Source of the DNA: Hahellaceae bacterium
GTDB lineage: Bacteria > Pseudomonadota > Gammaproteobacteria > Pseudomonadales > Oleiphilaceae
Reading direction: 5' to 3'
Assembly (NCBI GenBank): GCA_024234505.1
Contig: JACKOD010000003.1
Location: 1 to 64,000, forward strand
Length of the DNA: 64,000 nt
Shown here: piece after piece, positions 7,609 to 16,248 of the stretch
How the letters are laid out: each line of letters begins with the position of its first letter
Position numbering within the stretch: position 1 is the first letter of the stretch
Notes under the pieces: model-generated
The model's database searches: none
What the model saw: only the letters and a program-made list of their open reading frames with translations
Told to the model about the DNA's origin: nothing
Program-made: the position numbers and the translations under genes

Positions 7609-10434
7609 ATGCCCTTAAGAAGATATCTTGCGGTTCCTTTGTTTATCTCGCTTTTCGCCTGCTCATCGTGGAGCCTGGCCGAAACGGCGGCGAATCAACA
7701 AGACGTTGCCTCGCACTACGAAGCTGCGCTTAAAGCGTTTAACGAAGGCCATCCCAATGATGCGTTTGTGCATCTCAAGAATGCGTTGCAGCAAAACCCT
7801 GTTCACTTACCCTCTAAATTGCTGATGAGTCAGGTCTATTTCGATGCAGGAAACCTTGCAGCGGTAGAGGATGAGCTGGTCGAAGCGCTGGCATTGGGAG
7901 CCGATATCAATCTGGTATTACCCATGCTAGGGAATGCGCTGGTAATGCAGAAAAAAGTGGATCGCCTGATGGCGCTTGAAAAACGCTATAGCGAGTTTAC
8001 GCCACAAAACCGGTTTGAATGGTCTTTGCTGAAGGGGCAAGCGTTTATTATTGAACAAAATACCTCCCGGGCGCAGGCCGAGTTTGAAAAAGCGGCGGCA
8101 ATGTTTCCAGAGGATCCTCGTGCATTGAACACGCTGGCCACCTTGTATCTCGGATTAGGAATGGTGGAAAAAGCCCAGGCCTTGGTCGATACCTCCTTGG
8201 CATTGGATGTCAAAAATGAGCGCACCTGGACATTAAATGGCGAGCTGGCCCTGGCGAAGCATAATCTCACGCTTGCACGAGCACACTTCGAACAGGCGTT
8301 TGCCTTGGACGCCAAAGATCCTAAAGTCTTGCGTCAGTTAGTTCTGGTCAATTTACAGCAACAGCGAGTTGAAGAAGCCCGTCGCTATCTCGAAATCATT
8401 ACCCGCAATGAACCGGAAGATCCCACGGCTACCTTGATTAGTGCCTGGCTATTGGCCTCGGAAGATCAGATGGATTTGGCCAGACAATCGCTGGCAGATT
8501 TAAGTGCCAAATTATCGGTCATTGATACCGCTGCAATGAAAAATGCCCAGTACCTGTTGTTTATTCAGGGGGCGTCAGACTATCTGCAAGGTAATTTGGA
8601 GAAAGCGCGTTCGCGATTGAGTGCCTATCTGGATAAGAAACCGGGGGACCCTGGTGCACTGCGGATGTTGCTGGATATCTATCTGAAAAGTGATGAAACC
8701 CTGCGGGCGATTGAGTTGCTCGAGCGCAATGAGCGTTCGATTGAGCAGGATTTGCAGATGTCGGCACAGTTGGTACTTCTTTATCTGGAAAGCAGCAAGT
8801 TACTCAGTGCCGAGCAATTGTTGCGGAAAATGAAAGCTTCCTTCGCCGATCACCCCTATCTTGTGCTGTTGGAGGCCAGGATTCTTAAAGCGCGAAATCG
8901 ACCAGAAGAGGCTTTGAATCTGCTGGATAATCTGAAACTCGGATCCGCGGCGCCCTTTAGCTATTTGCTGCTGCGAGGCGAACTCCAATTGACACTGAAT
9001 CAGCCTGCGGCTGCAGAAAAAACGGCACAACTCCTGATAGCACAGCATCCCGAACACCCGGATGTCTTAAATTTTGTAGCGGCGGTATACATCCACAACC
9101 AACGTATGAATGACGCATTAGCCGTGATTGATCAGATTCTTGTGTCAAATCCAACGAATGAGAATGCATTGTTTAATCGGGCGATTGTTTTACAGGCACA
9201 GGGCGACCACGATGGATCGACGCGATTGTTAAAGCAGATTCTCAACGAAACCCCCCGGCATACATCAAGTTTGCTGCTGCTGGCGCGCCACGCGGCCCAG
9301 CTGAAGCAATATGAGGATGCCTTGCAATGGCTTAATAAAGTGCTGGTGTATGACTTGCAAAATATCGGAGCGAGAGAGCAGAAGCTCGACGTACTGATGC
9401 AAATGGAAGACTGGCCGGAGGCGCTGCGGGTGGTAAAAGATCTCACGGCGCTTGATCGGGTTAATCCACAATATCTGATGCAGACTGCGTCCATACTGAT
9501 CCGTATGGAGCGGTATGACGACGCTCACCAGCCTTTGAGCGTGCTATTCGGAATCTGGTATGAATCTCCGGCGCAGTTGCAACAGCTGGCACGTTTACAG
9601 GTGGCAGCCAAAGATATTGTCAGTGCTGAAAAGTCGTTGAATAAGGCTATTGAACTAGACTCGACGGAGGCTTCGTTGCCATTGGATCTGGCGCGGTTGC
9701 AGTTTATCAAAGGCGACATGGCCGCTGCTGCCCGGCAGTTAAAGCGAATTGAAGACCGCTTTGGTCATTCTACGTCAACCTATCTCTTGGCCGGTGATAT
9801 TGCTGTGGCGCAAGGTGACCTGATATCCGGACAAAAAAACTACACCCGGGCGTTGGACTCGGATGCCCAAAACCACCTGGCATTGGTAAATTTCTACCAG
9901 CTCACTCAACAGGGGGTGGGGGGGGCGGAGTTTACCCAACTGGTCGAGCGTCTGATGAAGAAAGGGACACAGCCTGAGTGGGTAGCAAAACTGCTGGCAG
10001 ACAGCTACCTGAACCAGGGCCAGTGGGACAAAGCTCAACAAGCTTACGAAGCCTTGCTGAGTACACCGGCGTTTTCCCGCAATAGTGACATTTTCAATAA
10101 TCTGGCGAACCTCTATGCCCGCACGGATTTGGAAAAAGCGTTATTGACCGCTCAAGAGGGCATGGCATTGAATCGCCATTCCCCCGCCTTGCTGGATACC
10201 CTTGGCTGGATTCTGGTTAAAAAAGGCGACTATGCGAACGCGCTGCCGTATTTGCGCGAAGCCTTTGCGATGGATTCTGCCAGTGCAGAAACCCGTTATC
10301 ACCTGGGTTACACGCTCTGGAAGCTTGATCGGGTAAAAGAAGCCATTAGCGAACTTACGCTGGCGGTAGGCAAGGGCAATAAATTTCCCGAAGTGGACGA
10401 TGCCCGAGCATTGTTAAAACAATTGAGCCCCTGA
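7609..10434 (+). CDS. prsT: PEP-CTERM system TPR-repeat protein (PrsT type)
   Basis: A 941-aa protein with a signal peptide whose Cys (LFACSS) resembles a lipobox, then tandem tetratricopeptide repeats to the C-terminus (for example ALKAFNEGHPNDAFVHLKNALQQNP and DTLGWILVKKGDYANALPYLREA). The opening YEAALKAFNEGHPNDAFVHLKNAL... SKLLMSQVYFDAGN and the length match the PrsT family found with exosortase/PEP-CTERM systems, where it is thought to act as a periplasmic scaffold in polysaccharide-linked export. Its position just after a PEP-CTERM protein supports this. No exosortase or prsK/prsR gene is in the window. A short hairpin (GCCCC/GGGGC, 10427-10442) spans the stop codon. Confidence 0.85.
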   Translation: MPLRRYLAVPLFISLFACSSWSLAETAANQQDVASHYEAALKAFNEGHPNDAFVHLKNALQQNPVHLPSKLLMSQVYFDAGNLAAVEDELVEALALGADINLVLPMLGNALVMQKKVDRLMALEKRYSEFTPQNRFEWSLLKGQAFIIEQNTSRAQAEFEKAAAMFPEDPRALNTLATLYLGLGMVEKAQALVDTSLALDVKNERTWTLNGELALAKHNLTLARAHFEQAFALDAKDPKVLRQLVLVNLQQQRVEEARRYLEIITRNEPEDPTATLISAWLLASEDQMDLARQSLADLSAKLSVIDTAAMKNAQYLLFIQGASDYLQGNLEKARSRLSAYLDKKPGDPGALRMLLDIYLKSDETLRAIELLERNERSIEQDLQMSAQLVLLYLESSKLLSAEQLLRKMKASFADHPYLVLLEARILKARNRPEEALNLLDNLKLGSAAPFSYLLLRGELQLTLNQPAAAEKTAQLLIAQHPEHPDVLNFVAAVYIHNQRMNDALAVIDQILVSNPTNENALFNRAIVLQAQGDHDGSTRLLKQILNETPRHTSSLLLLARHAAQLKQYEDALQWLNKVLVYDLQNIGAREQKLDVLMQMEDWPEALRVVKDLTALDRVNPQYLMQTASILIRMERYDDAHQPLSVLFGIWYESPAQLQQLARLQVAAKDIVSAEKSLNKAIELDSTEASLPLDLARLQFIKGDMAAAARQLKRIEDRFGHSTSTYLLAGDIAVAQGDLISGQKNYTRALDSDAQNHLALVNFYQLTQQGVGGAEFTQLVERLMKKGTQPEWVAKLLADSYLNQGQWDKAQQAYEALLSTPAFSRNSDIFNNLANLYARTDLEKALLTAQEGMALNRHSPALLDTLGWILVKKGDYANALPYLREAFAMDSASAETRYHLGYTLWKLDRVKEAISELTLAVGKGNKFPEVDDARALLKQLSP

Positions 10435-10505
10435 AATGGGGCGGTAATTAAATTTTCAGAAAGCTCGCTCCCATATTGAGCGTCCTCGGGCCGGGCGTGC
10501 AGCGG

Positions 10506-11288
10506 CTAGGGTGCCGGTGTGACGTTCATGGAAGGGTTGCTGATGCCCATAATATGGCCGGAGTTGTCATAGAGAAATAGCGCATGGCGATATTTTTCCT
10601 GCTGTGCGGTGGCCTCGAGTTTGTCGAGCGACTTAAAAGGAATGTCGACCAATAGCATATTCACCATCCAGGAAGGGATGAAGCCTCCGGGTTCCGTATG
10701 CTGAGTCCAGATGATTTCGGTTTGTTCTTTTGATAGCGGCTTGAGGATGTAGTGGATCTGCATCTCGGTGATACGAACAAAACGGGTGCGAGGCAATTTT
10801 TCAGGCGCCGCATCCAGCCAGATATGTAGTTGCTTTTCTGCGTCATCCCATGCATTTGTGATTCTGATAATGTAATCGCGGTCATCAGCGGGCCACGGAA
10901 AATCATTTACGCCGTAGTGGTAGCTCACGTTGTCCGTTGTTTGTTCGAGCGCTCTTGCTTCCCGGCACTGGTGTACCCAGGCGGTACAGGCGGCGGGATC
11001 CTGCATTACGGCGAGTATCGCCGCTGCACTGGTGTTCAGCGTTGCCCGGCCTTGAAAGGCTTCGTAGTTGGAGCCTGGAACGTCACTGAGATAAACCTGT
11101 ATCCCATGGTCATCTTTTGCCAGATGCCAGTGTTTCGCGTCTTGAGGTATATCTTTTGCAGCCATCACTGATTCCGCCAGCAGCAATGTCGTAAGCATGA
11201 CCATGTTAGCGATTGCCATTGATCGGCGAGTCCCCCGGCAGAGGAGGCTGCGGGCTGAACAGGAAGATATCACGGGAGTTTGCGCCAT
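10506..11288 (-). CDS. START domain-containing secreted protein
   Basis: This 260-aa protein begins at ATG 11288 with a hydrophobic export segment (about residues 25-45, ending SVMAAKD), followed by a START/Bet v1-like domain (about 45-235): WHLAKDDHGIQVYLSDVPGSNYEAFQGRA, then DRDYIIRIT and IIWTQHTEPGGFIPSWMVNMLLVDIPFKSL. START domains bind lipids such as sterols or phospholipids. A longer frame to 11390 exists but its leader is not export-like. A paralogue lies at 34369-35043 with the same block order. It is divergent from the O-methyltransferase gene. Confidence 0.8.
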   Translation of the reverse strand: MAQTPVISSCSARSLLCRGTRRSMAIANMVMLTTLLLAESVMAAKDIPQDAKHWHLAKDDHGIQVYLSDVPGSNYEAFQGRATLNTSAAAILAVMQDPAACTAWVHQCREARALEQTTDNVSYHYGVNDFPWPADDRDYIIRITNAWDDAEKQLHIWLDAAPEKLPRTRFVRITEMQIHYILKPLSKEQTEIIWTQHTEPGGFIPSWMVNMLLVDIPFKSLDKLEATAQQEKYRHALFLYDNSGHIMGISNPSMNVTPAP

Positions 11289-11452
11289 TGAGGGGGCTCT
11301 CTTTAATGGGTAGATACTTACTATATTAATCCTGATTCGTCCTGTCTTGATTTGATCTGTCTCCAAAAGCGTGACGAATCGAGGCGACACCCTCTCTGGT
11401 AAAGTGCCGTTGCGAAGACTATCTTGAAAGGCACATTGAAAAGGAGCCGGCC

Positions 11453-12115
11453 ATGTCCAATCGTACCTTAACGCTCAATGACGAGCTGTATCAGTATCTG
11501 TGTGACCATTCATTACGAGAGCCAGAATTGCTGGCTTCGCTGCGCGAAGAAACCGCCCGGGACCCTATGGCCCGGATGCAAATAGCGCCGGAGCAGGGTC
11601 AATTTATCGCACTGCTTATAAAAATGTTGGGCGTACGCAATGCCATTGAAGTGGGCACTTTTACAGGCTATAGCGCACTTTGTATGGCTTTGGCGATGCC
11701 GAGAGACGGACGACTGGTTTGTTGTGATATCAGCGAGAGCTGGACGCAGGTCGCGCGCCGATATTGGCAAACGGCAGGCGTGGATCACAAGATCCAGCTT
11801 CATATTGCACATGCACAAGCAACTTTGGAACGCTTGCTTAAGACCGAAGGCGCACGAACGTTTGACTTTGCCTTTATTGATGCCGACAAAGAAAACTATG
11901 ACAGCTATTACGAGTTATGTTTACGTTTACTGCGGCCAGGAGGCGTTATTATGCTGGACAACATGCTCTGGGGTGGGCGGGTCGCTGACGTCGCGACGCA
12001 GGATGCCGACACCCGTGCGCTGCGGGCACTGAATAATAAGCTTAAAGACGATGTCAGAGTGGATATCAGCCTCTTACCTGTGGCCGATGGCATTACATTG
12101 GTAAGAAAGCGTTAG
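11453..12115 (+). CDS. Class I SAM-dependent O-methyltransferase (CCoAOMT family)
   Basis: The 220-aa enzyme has the S-adenosylmethionine-binding motif I IEVGTFTGYSAL (about residues 63-74), a motif with Asp for the ribose (VCCDIS), and the metal-binding DADKENYDSYYE and LDNMLWGGRV blocks of the caffeoyl-CoA/catechol O-methyltransferase family. These methylate catechol-like hydroxyls with divalent metal; the natural substrate in bacteria is usually unknown. AAGGAG lies 7 nt before the ATG. It is 154 bp upstream of an esterase-type gene but no shared pathway is evident. Confidence 0.9.
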   Translation: MSNRTLTLNDELYQYLCDHSLREPELLASLREETARDPMARMQIAPEQGQFIALLIKMLGVRNAIEVGTFTGYSALCMALAMPRDGRLVCCDISESWTQVARRYWQTAGVDHKIQLHIAHAQATLERLLKTEGARTFDFAFIDADKENYDSYYELCLRLLRPGGVIMLDNMLWGGRVADVATQDADTRALRALNNKLKDDVRVDISLLPVADGITLVRKR

Positions 12116-12268
12116 CAGAATGGCTTTGGGCATAGCGGGCTTGTCTGTTGCGTGAGTGCAATGTCCATTTTGACAGAGAATGACCTTTTTCCAGACAGTG
12201 CAGTGCTCGTCTTGTACCGGTAATCTGATGTTTTAGTAAGCCTTTATCCATTTGAGTGAGATTAGTGA

Positions 12269-13195
12269 ATGACGGAGCCCAGTCTGCAAAGCCGCATTTT
12301 CCGGCAAATAGTGCGCGTGGGCGCGGCCCCTTTGTTAAATCATCGGTTGCCGGTCCGGTTACAGCGTTGGCCGACTGACCTGCTGTTACGAGTGGCCATT
12401 CTTCCTGAAAATACCCGCGTTGAAACGGTGTCGGGAGAGCACTGGTCGGCCGAACTGGTGCGGGTGGGACAAACTGTGGGGGAGCTGGCTCAGGGGTGTG
12501 TGCTGTATTTTCATGGGGGGGCTTACAATATCGGCAGTCCCCGAGGGCATCGCAATGTAGTCGCGCATCTATCTGAAGCCTGTGGTTTGCCCGTGTTATC
12601 CGTAGATTATCGGCTGGCACCTGAGCATCCCTATCCGGCCGCATTGCAGGATGCCGAAGCGGCCTGGCAATTTTTGCTGTCGCAAGGTGTGCCAGCGAAC
12701 AAAATTGTAGTTGCAGGCGATTCGGCAGGGGGTGGATTAAGTCTGGCACTGGTGTTGCGGTTGCGGCAAAACAAGCAGGCTTTGCCCGGAGGTATCGGGT
12801 TATTTTCACCCTGGGTCGATTTGAGCCTGTCGCAACCTTCCTATAAGAGTCATGCTCGCCAGGATCCCATGCTAAATCGGCAATGGCTATGGCGAATGGC
12901 TAAAAACTACGCTGGCAAACATCTTTTAAGTGAGCCCGGTATTTCTCCATTGTTTGCAGACTATCGGGATATGCCTCCCCTGTACATTCAGGTAGGGGAG
13001 CACGAAATGCTGCTGGACGACGCTCGCAATCTGGCTCGCAAAGCCAAACAGTCCGGTGTGTCGGTGGAGCTGCAGGTCTGGCCGAATATGTGGCATGTAT
13101 GGCAATTTGAGGCAGGGCTGATGCCTGAGGCTTCACGCGCCGTCGAGTGTATGGCGGGATTCGTGCGTAACAGGGTGCGGCGGGATGCTGCCTGA
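12269..13195 (+). CDS. Alpha/beta hydrolase, hormone-sensitive lipase (HSL) family
   Basis: The 308-aa protein has the HSL oxyanion motif as YFHGGAYNIGS (HGGA where HGGG is usual), the nucleophile GDSAGGG (Ser152), and a likely acid/base pair in VGEHEMLLDDA and WHVWQFE. These enzymes hydrolyse short- to medium-chain esters and act in the cytoplasm; no signal peptide is visible. The blocks FSPWVDLS and SPLFADYRDMPPLYIQVGEHE are typical of the family. Substrate unknown. Confidence 0.9.
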   Translation: MTEPSLQSRIFRQIVRVGAAPLLNHRLPVRLQRWPTDLLLRVAILPENTRVETVSGEHWSAELVRVGQTVGELAQGCVLYFHGGAYNIGSPRGHRNVVAHLSEACGLPVLSVDYRLAPEHPYPAALQDAEAAWQFLLSQGVPANKIVVAGDSAGGGLSLALVLRLRQNKQALPGGIGLFSPWVDLSLSQPSYKSHARQDPMLNRQWLWRMAKNYAGKHLLSEPGISPLFADYRDMPPLYIQVGEHEMLLDDARNLARKAKQSGVSVELQVWPNMWHVWQFEAGLMPEASRAVECMAGFVRNRVRRDAA

Positions 13196-13204
13196 TCTAA
13201 TTGA

Positions 13205-13225
13205 AAGTGAGAATAATTAACATTT
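13205..13225 (+). promoter_or_regulatory. Fur box upstream of the imelysin operon
   Basis: The 15-bp core TGAGAATAATTAACA (13208-13222) matches the 7-1-7 Fur palindrome TGATAATnATTATCA at 12 of 14 fixed positions, and the flanking AAG and TTT extend the match to 17 of 20. A TTGAAA at 13201-13206 and TAGATT at 13225-13230 would place it between the -35 and -10 elements, so iron-bound Fur would block transcription. The genes downstream belong to families known to be iron-regulated. Confidence 0.75.
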
Positions 13226-13329
13226 AGATTGATAAATCGAAAGCTTGTTTATAGAATGGCCCGCATAGTGTGATGTCAGTTTGGCAACCTTGCAGAAACT
13301 GACACCGTGAATATCAGTGGAGTCCTTTT

Positions 13330-14664
13330 ATGAGCAAGCGTTTTACGGTTACCCCTCTATTATCTGCCATTGCGGCCACCGCTTTGCTGGGTGGTTTAAG
13401 CGGATGCAAGTTTTCTGATACGCACCAGGAAACCCTGTCCCAAACACAAGCGCAGCCCGCGCTAAATTCTCAGCAGGTCACGGCAGAAACAGTGACTGCA
13501 TTTTACCCTGAGTTAGCGCACGCCGTTTTCGCTGATGCTTTAGTGACCGCGCAGGCGCTGCAAAAGCGTATTGATATTTTTCTCTCCGAGCCGACAGAAG
13601 CGAATCTGGCCGCCGCCAAAGACGCCTGGAAACTCGCGCGTAAACCCTATCAGCAAAGTGAGGTTTTTCGGTTCGGTAACGCCGTCGTGGACGACTGGGA
13701 AGGTCAGCTCAATGCCTGGCCCCTGGACGAAGGGTTGATTGACTACGTTAACACCGACCGCTACGAAGCAGAAATGGGTAACGAAGGGGCAAGCGCCAAC
13801 ATCATTGCCAATACCTCACTACAAGTGGGTGCAGAAACGACCGATATCCAGCAGATTACTCCCGATCTGTTAAAGAGCCTGAATGAAATCGGCGGCTCTG
13901 AAGCGAATGTCGCGACCGGTTATCACGCGATTGAATTTTTACTTTGGGGACAGGATCTGAATGGGACGGCACCGGGAGCGGGCCAGCGTCCTGCAACCGA
14001 TTACCAGAGCGGAGCGGCCTGTACGCATGGTCATTGTGATCGTCGTGCCAGCTACTTGAAAGCCGCAGTGGATCTGCTGGTAACTGACTTGGCTTACATG
14101 GCGGATCAATGGTCTGTCGAGGGTGCGTATCGCGCGCAGCTGAAGGGCGAGCCGACTACGCAGGTACTTCGCAAAATGTTCTTTGGCATGGGGTCGTTGT
14201 CATTAGGTGAGCTGGCAGGCGAGCGCATGAAAGTGGCATTAGAGGCGAATTCGACCGAAGATGAGCAGGATTGCTTTAGCGATAATACTCACAACTCTCA
14301 CTTTTATGATGCCAAAGGCATCGAAAACGTCTATCTGGGCCGTTATGTCCGTACCGATGGCAGTGAGTTGCAAGGCCCCGCTCTGTCTGATCTGGTCGCG
14401 AAAGCCGACGCGGGTGTCAACACCGAAATGCGAGCCGCACTGGCGACAACCATGGGAGCACTGCAGACAATGGTAGACAAAGCCGAAGCCGCAGAGAATC
14501 CTATGAAGTTCGATATGATGATTGCTGAAGGTAATGCTGAAGGTAAGGCGATCATCCAGGCCAGCATTCAGGCTCTGGTTGCCCAGACCGGACTACTCGA
14601 AAAAGCGGCGCGTGCGTTAAGTATTAATGATCTCAACCCGGAGACGGCAGATCACGCCTTTTAA
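13330..14664 (+). CDS. Imelysin family lipoprotein (peptidase M75 / IrpA-like)
   Basis: A 444-aa lipoprotein: lipobox LSGCKF near residue 26, then an imelysin domain containing the conserved GxHxxE motif as GYHAIEFLLWGQD (G197, H199, E202). Imelysin proteins sit in the periplasm or outer membrane, are induced under iron limitation and are thought to bind iron or heme compounds; peptidase activity is doubtful. Other blocks (FRFGNAVVDDWEGQLNAWPLDEGLIDYV, FGMGSLSLGELAGERMKVAL, CFSDNTHNSHFYDAKGIENVYLG) fit the family. It is the first gene after the Fur box and is followed by an intercistronic terminator. Confidence 0.93.
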   Translation: MSKRFTVTPLLSAIAATALLGGLSGCKFSDTHQETLSQTQAQPALNSQQVTAETVTAFYPELAHAVFADALVTAQALQKRIDIFLSEPTEANLAAAKDAWKLARKPYQQSEVFRFGNAVVDDWEGQLNAWPLDEGLIDYVNTDRYEAEMGNEGASANIIANTSLQVGAETTDIQQITPDLLKSLNEIGGSEANVATGYHAIEFLLWGQDLNGTAPGAGQRPATDYQSGAACTHGHCDRRASYLKAAVDLLVTDLAYMADQWSVEGAYRAQLKGEPTTQVLRKMFFGMGSLSLGELAGERMKVALEANSTEDEQDCFSDNTHNSHFYDAKGIENVYLGRYVRTDGSELQGPALSDLVAKADAGVNTEMRAALATTMGALQTMVDKAEAAENPMKFDMMIAEGNAEGKAIIQASIQALVAQTGLLEKAARALSINDLNPETADHAF

Positions 14665-14698
14665 CCTTTCGTTAAGACGGCGGGTTTAAGCGGTAATC

Positions 14699-14733
14699 AT
14701 CAAGGGGCGTCTATCTGCGCCCCTGATTTTTTT
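14699..14733 (+). terminator. Intercistronic terminator inside the imelysin operon
   Basis: AGGGGCG (14703-14709) and CGCCCCT (14718-14724) form a 7-bp stem with an 8-nt loop, extended by ATCA/GAT, followed by a run of seven T (14727-14733). It sits 35 bp after the first imelysin gene and 41 bp before the DUF1111 gene, so it probably lowers expression of the three downstream genes relative to the first. Confidence 0.8.
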
Positions 14734-14773
14734 CATTTTTACGCCAACGTTGTCAGGAGCTATCTGAATCACT

Positions 14774-16192
14774 ATGTTGGATGTTTTTTTACGAGCGGGC
14801 GTGTTAACCACAGGGGCGCTGTTGTCGTTGCCGGGATTGACCGACGAATTTGCGCCGGGGGGGCAAACCTCGGTGCATCAAAGTGGGCCACATGCTTTTT
14901 CGCTTCCATCGGCCAATATGGCGGTATCTCGTCGGCTTGATTTTAGTGTGGGTAATAGTTTTTTTCGTAATCCCTGGGTTTCCTCGCCTTCTTCGACAAC
15001 TGCACGCGATGGATTGGGGCCGCTATTCAACACCAACGCCTGTCAGAACTGCCATGTTCGCGACGGGCGAGGGCATGCCCCCGCCGGGCCGGATGATGAT
15101 TTTGTAACCGCACTAATCAGGCTGAGTATCCCTGAACAAAACGACGCCGATGACCAGCAAGCGCTTACCGCGGGCCGGTTGCTTGAACCACATTACGGCG
15201 GGCAGCTTCAGGATTTTTCAATTCAGGGGGTGGCTGCCGAAGCGCGTATTCGGGTCAGATGGAAAACGGTGCCTGTCGCGTTGTCACCCACCAACCAAAC
15301 TTTGCTTCGCCAGCCGGTAATTCAGGTCGATCAGCTCCAATATGGCCCGCTGCATCCTCAAACACAGCTATCGATGCGTGTGGCTCCCCCCATGATAGGA
15401 CTAGGTTTGCTGGAAGCGATCGACGCGCAGGCTATTCTGGCGCACGTGGATGAGCAGGATGAAGATGGTGATGGCATTTCCGGGCGGGCCAATTGGGTGT
15501 GGAGTCGGGAACACCAGCAAGCCATGCTCGGTCGTTTTGGCTGGAAAGCGGGGCAGCCCACGCTGAATCAGCAAAACGCGGCGGCTTTTCAAGGTGACCT
15601 GGGATTAACCTCGCGCCTTTTTCCCGAATCCAATTGTACCGCTGCCCAAACGGCCTGCCTCGACGCACCGAATGGCGGTTCGCCGGAAGTGAGTGACGAA
15701 ATACTCTCATTTATTCTGCACTACACCCGCAATTTGGCCGTGCCGTTCAGGGATCAGGCGATGACCGAGACCAAATCAGACGCAGGGATGGAAAGACTCC
15801 GCTTGGGTAAAACCACCTTCCACGCTATTGGCTGTGCCGCTTGTCATACTCCCTCATTCATAACGGGTAAGCATGTGGATAGGCCCGAGCAGTCACAGCA
15901 GGAGATCTGGCCTTACAGCGACCTGTTGCTGCACGATATGGGCGCGGCGCTGGCCGATGATCAGCGAGAGTTTCTGGCCAGCGGGAGCGAATGGCGAACC
16001 CCGCCGCTCTGGGGTATAGGACATACCCTGAACGTGAGTGGTGAAGTGAGCCTATTGCATGATGGCCGAGCAAGAAACGTCGAGGAAGCCATTCTATGGC
16101 ATGACGGCGAAGCGGCCCGCGCTCGCCAACGCTATCTGGAACTCAGCACGCAGGCGCGGGAAGCGTTAGTGTATTTTGTCAATTCGTTATAA
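14774..16192 (+). CDS. Di-heme DUF1111 protein (thiol oxidoreductase-like cytochrome)
   Basis: The 472-aa exported protein has two c-heme sites, CQNCH (C90) and CAACH (C354), with DGLGPLFNTNACQNCHVRDGRGHAP and the C-terminal THSL-like block WRTPPLWGIGHTLNVSGEVSLLHDGRARNVEEAILWHDGEA, both diagnostic of DUF1111. Related to di-heme peroxidases; in iron-regulated loci it occurs between two imelysin genes, as here, and is inferred to change the redox state of iron or its ligand in the periplasm. The start ATG has AGGAG 13 nt away, an unusually long spacing. A 36-bp gap separates it from the next imelysin gene. Confidence 0.9.
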   Translation: MLDVFLRAGVLTTGALLSLPGLTDEFAPGGQTSVHQSGPHAFSLPSANMAVSRRLDFSVGNSFFRNPWVSSPSSTTARDGLGPLFNTNACQNCHVRDGRGHAPAGPDDDFVTALIRLSIPEQNDADDQQALTAGRLLEPHYGGQLQDFSIQGVAAEARIRVRWKTVPVALSPTNQTLLRQPVIQVDQLQYGPLHPQTQLSMRVAPPMIGLGLLEAIDAQAILAHVDEQDEDGDGISGRANWVWSREHQQAMLGRFGWKAGQPTLNQQNAAAFQGDLGLTSRLFPESNCTAAQTACLDAPNGGSPEVSDEILSFILHYTRNLAVPFRDQAMTETKSDAGMERLRLGKTTFHAIGCAACHTPSFITGKHVDRPEQSQQEIWPYSDLLLHDMGAALADDQREFLASGSEWRTPPLWGIGHTLNVSGEVSLLHDGRARNVEEAILWHDGEAARARQRYLELSTQAREALVYFVNSL

Positions 16193-16218
16193 TGTAGTGC
16201 TTTTCGGCGTTACCCATA

Positions 16219-16248
16219 GGACATTGTTGTGAAGGACATTGTTGTGAA
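16219..16248 (+). repeat. 15-bp tandem duplication over the start codon of the second imelysin gene
   Basis: The 15-mer GGACATTGTTGTGAA occurs twice without interruption (16219-16233 and 16234-16248). Each copy carries a GTG that can start the same frame (16229 and 16244); only the second is preceded by GAAGGA at good spacing. Confidence 0.9.

Noticed and set aside
12093..12809. A 238-codon minus-strand open frame opposite the alpha/beta hydrolase gene
   Set aside because: The plus-strand frame has clear HGGA and GDSAGG motifs; the opposite frame has no domain-like pattern and unusual composition rich in Pro, Arg and His.
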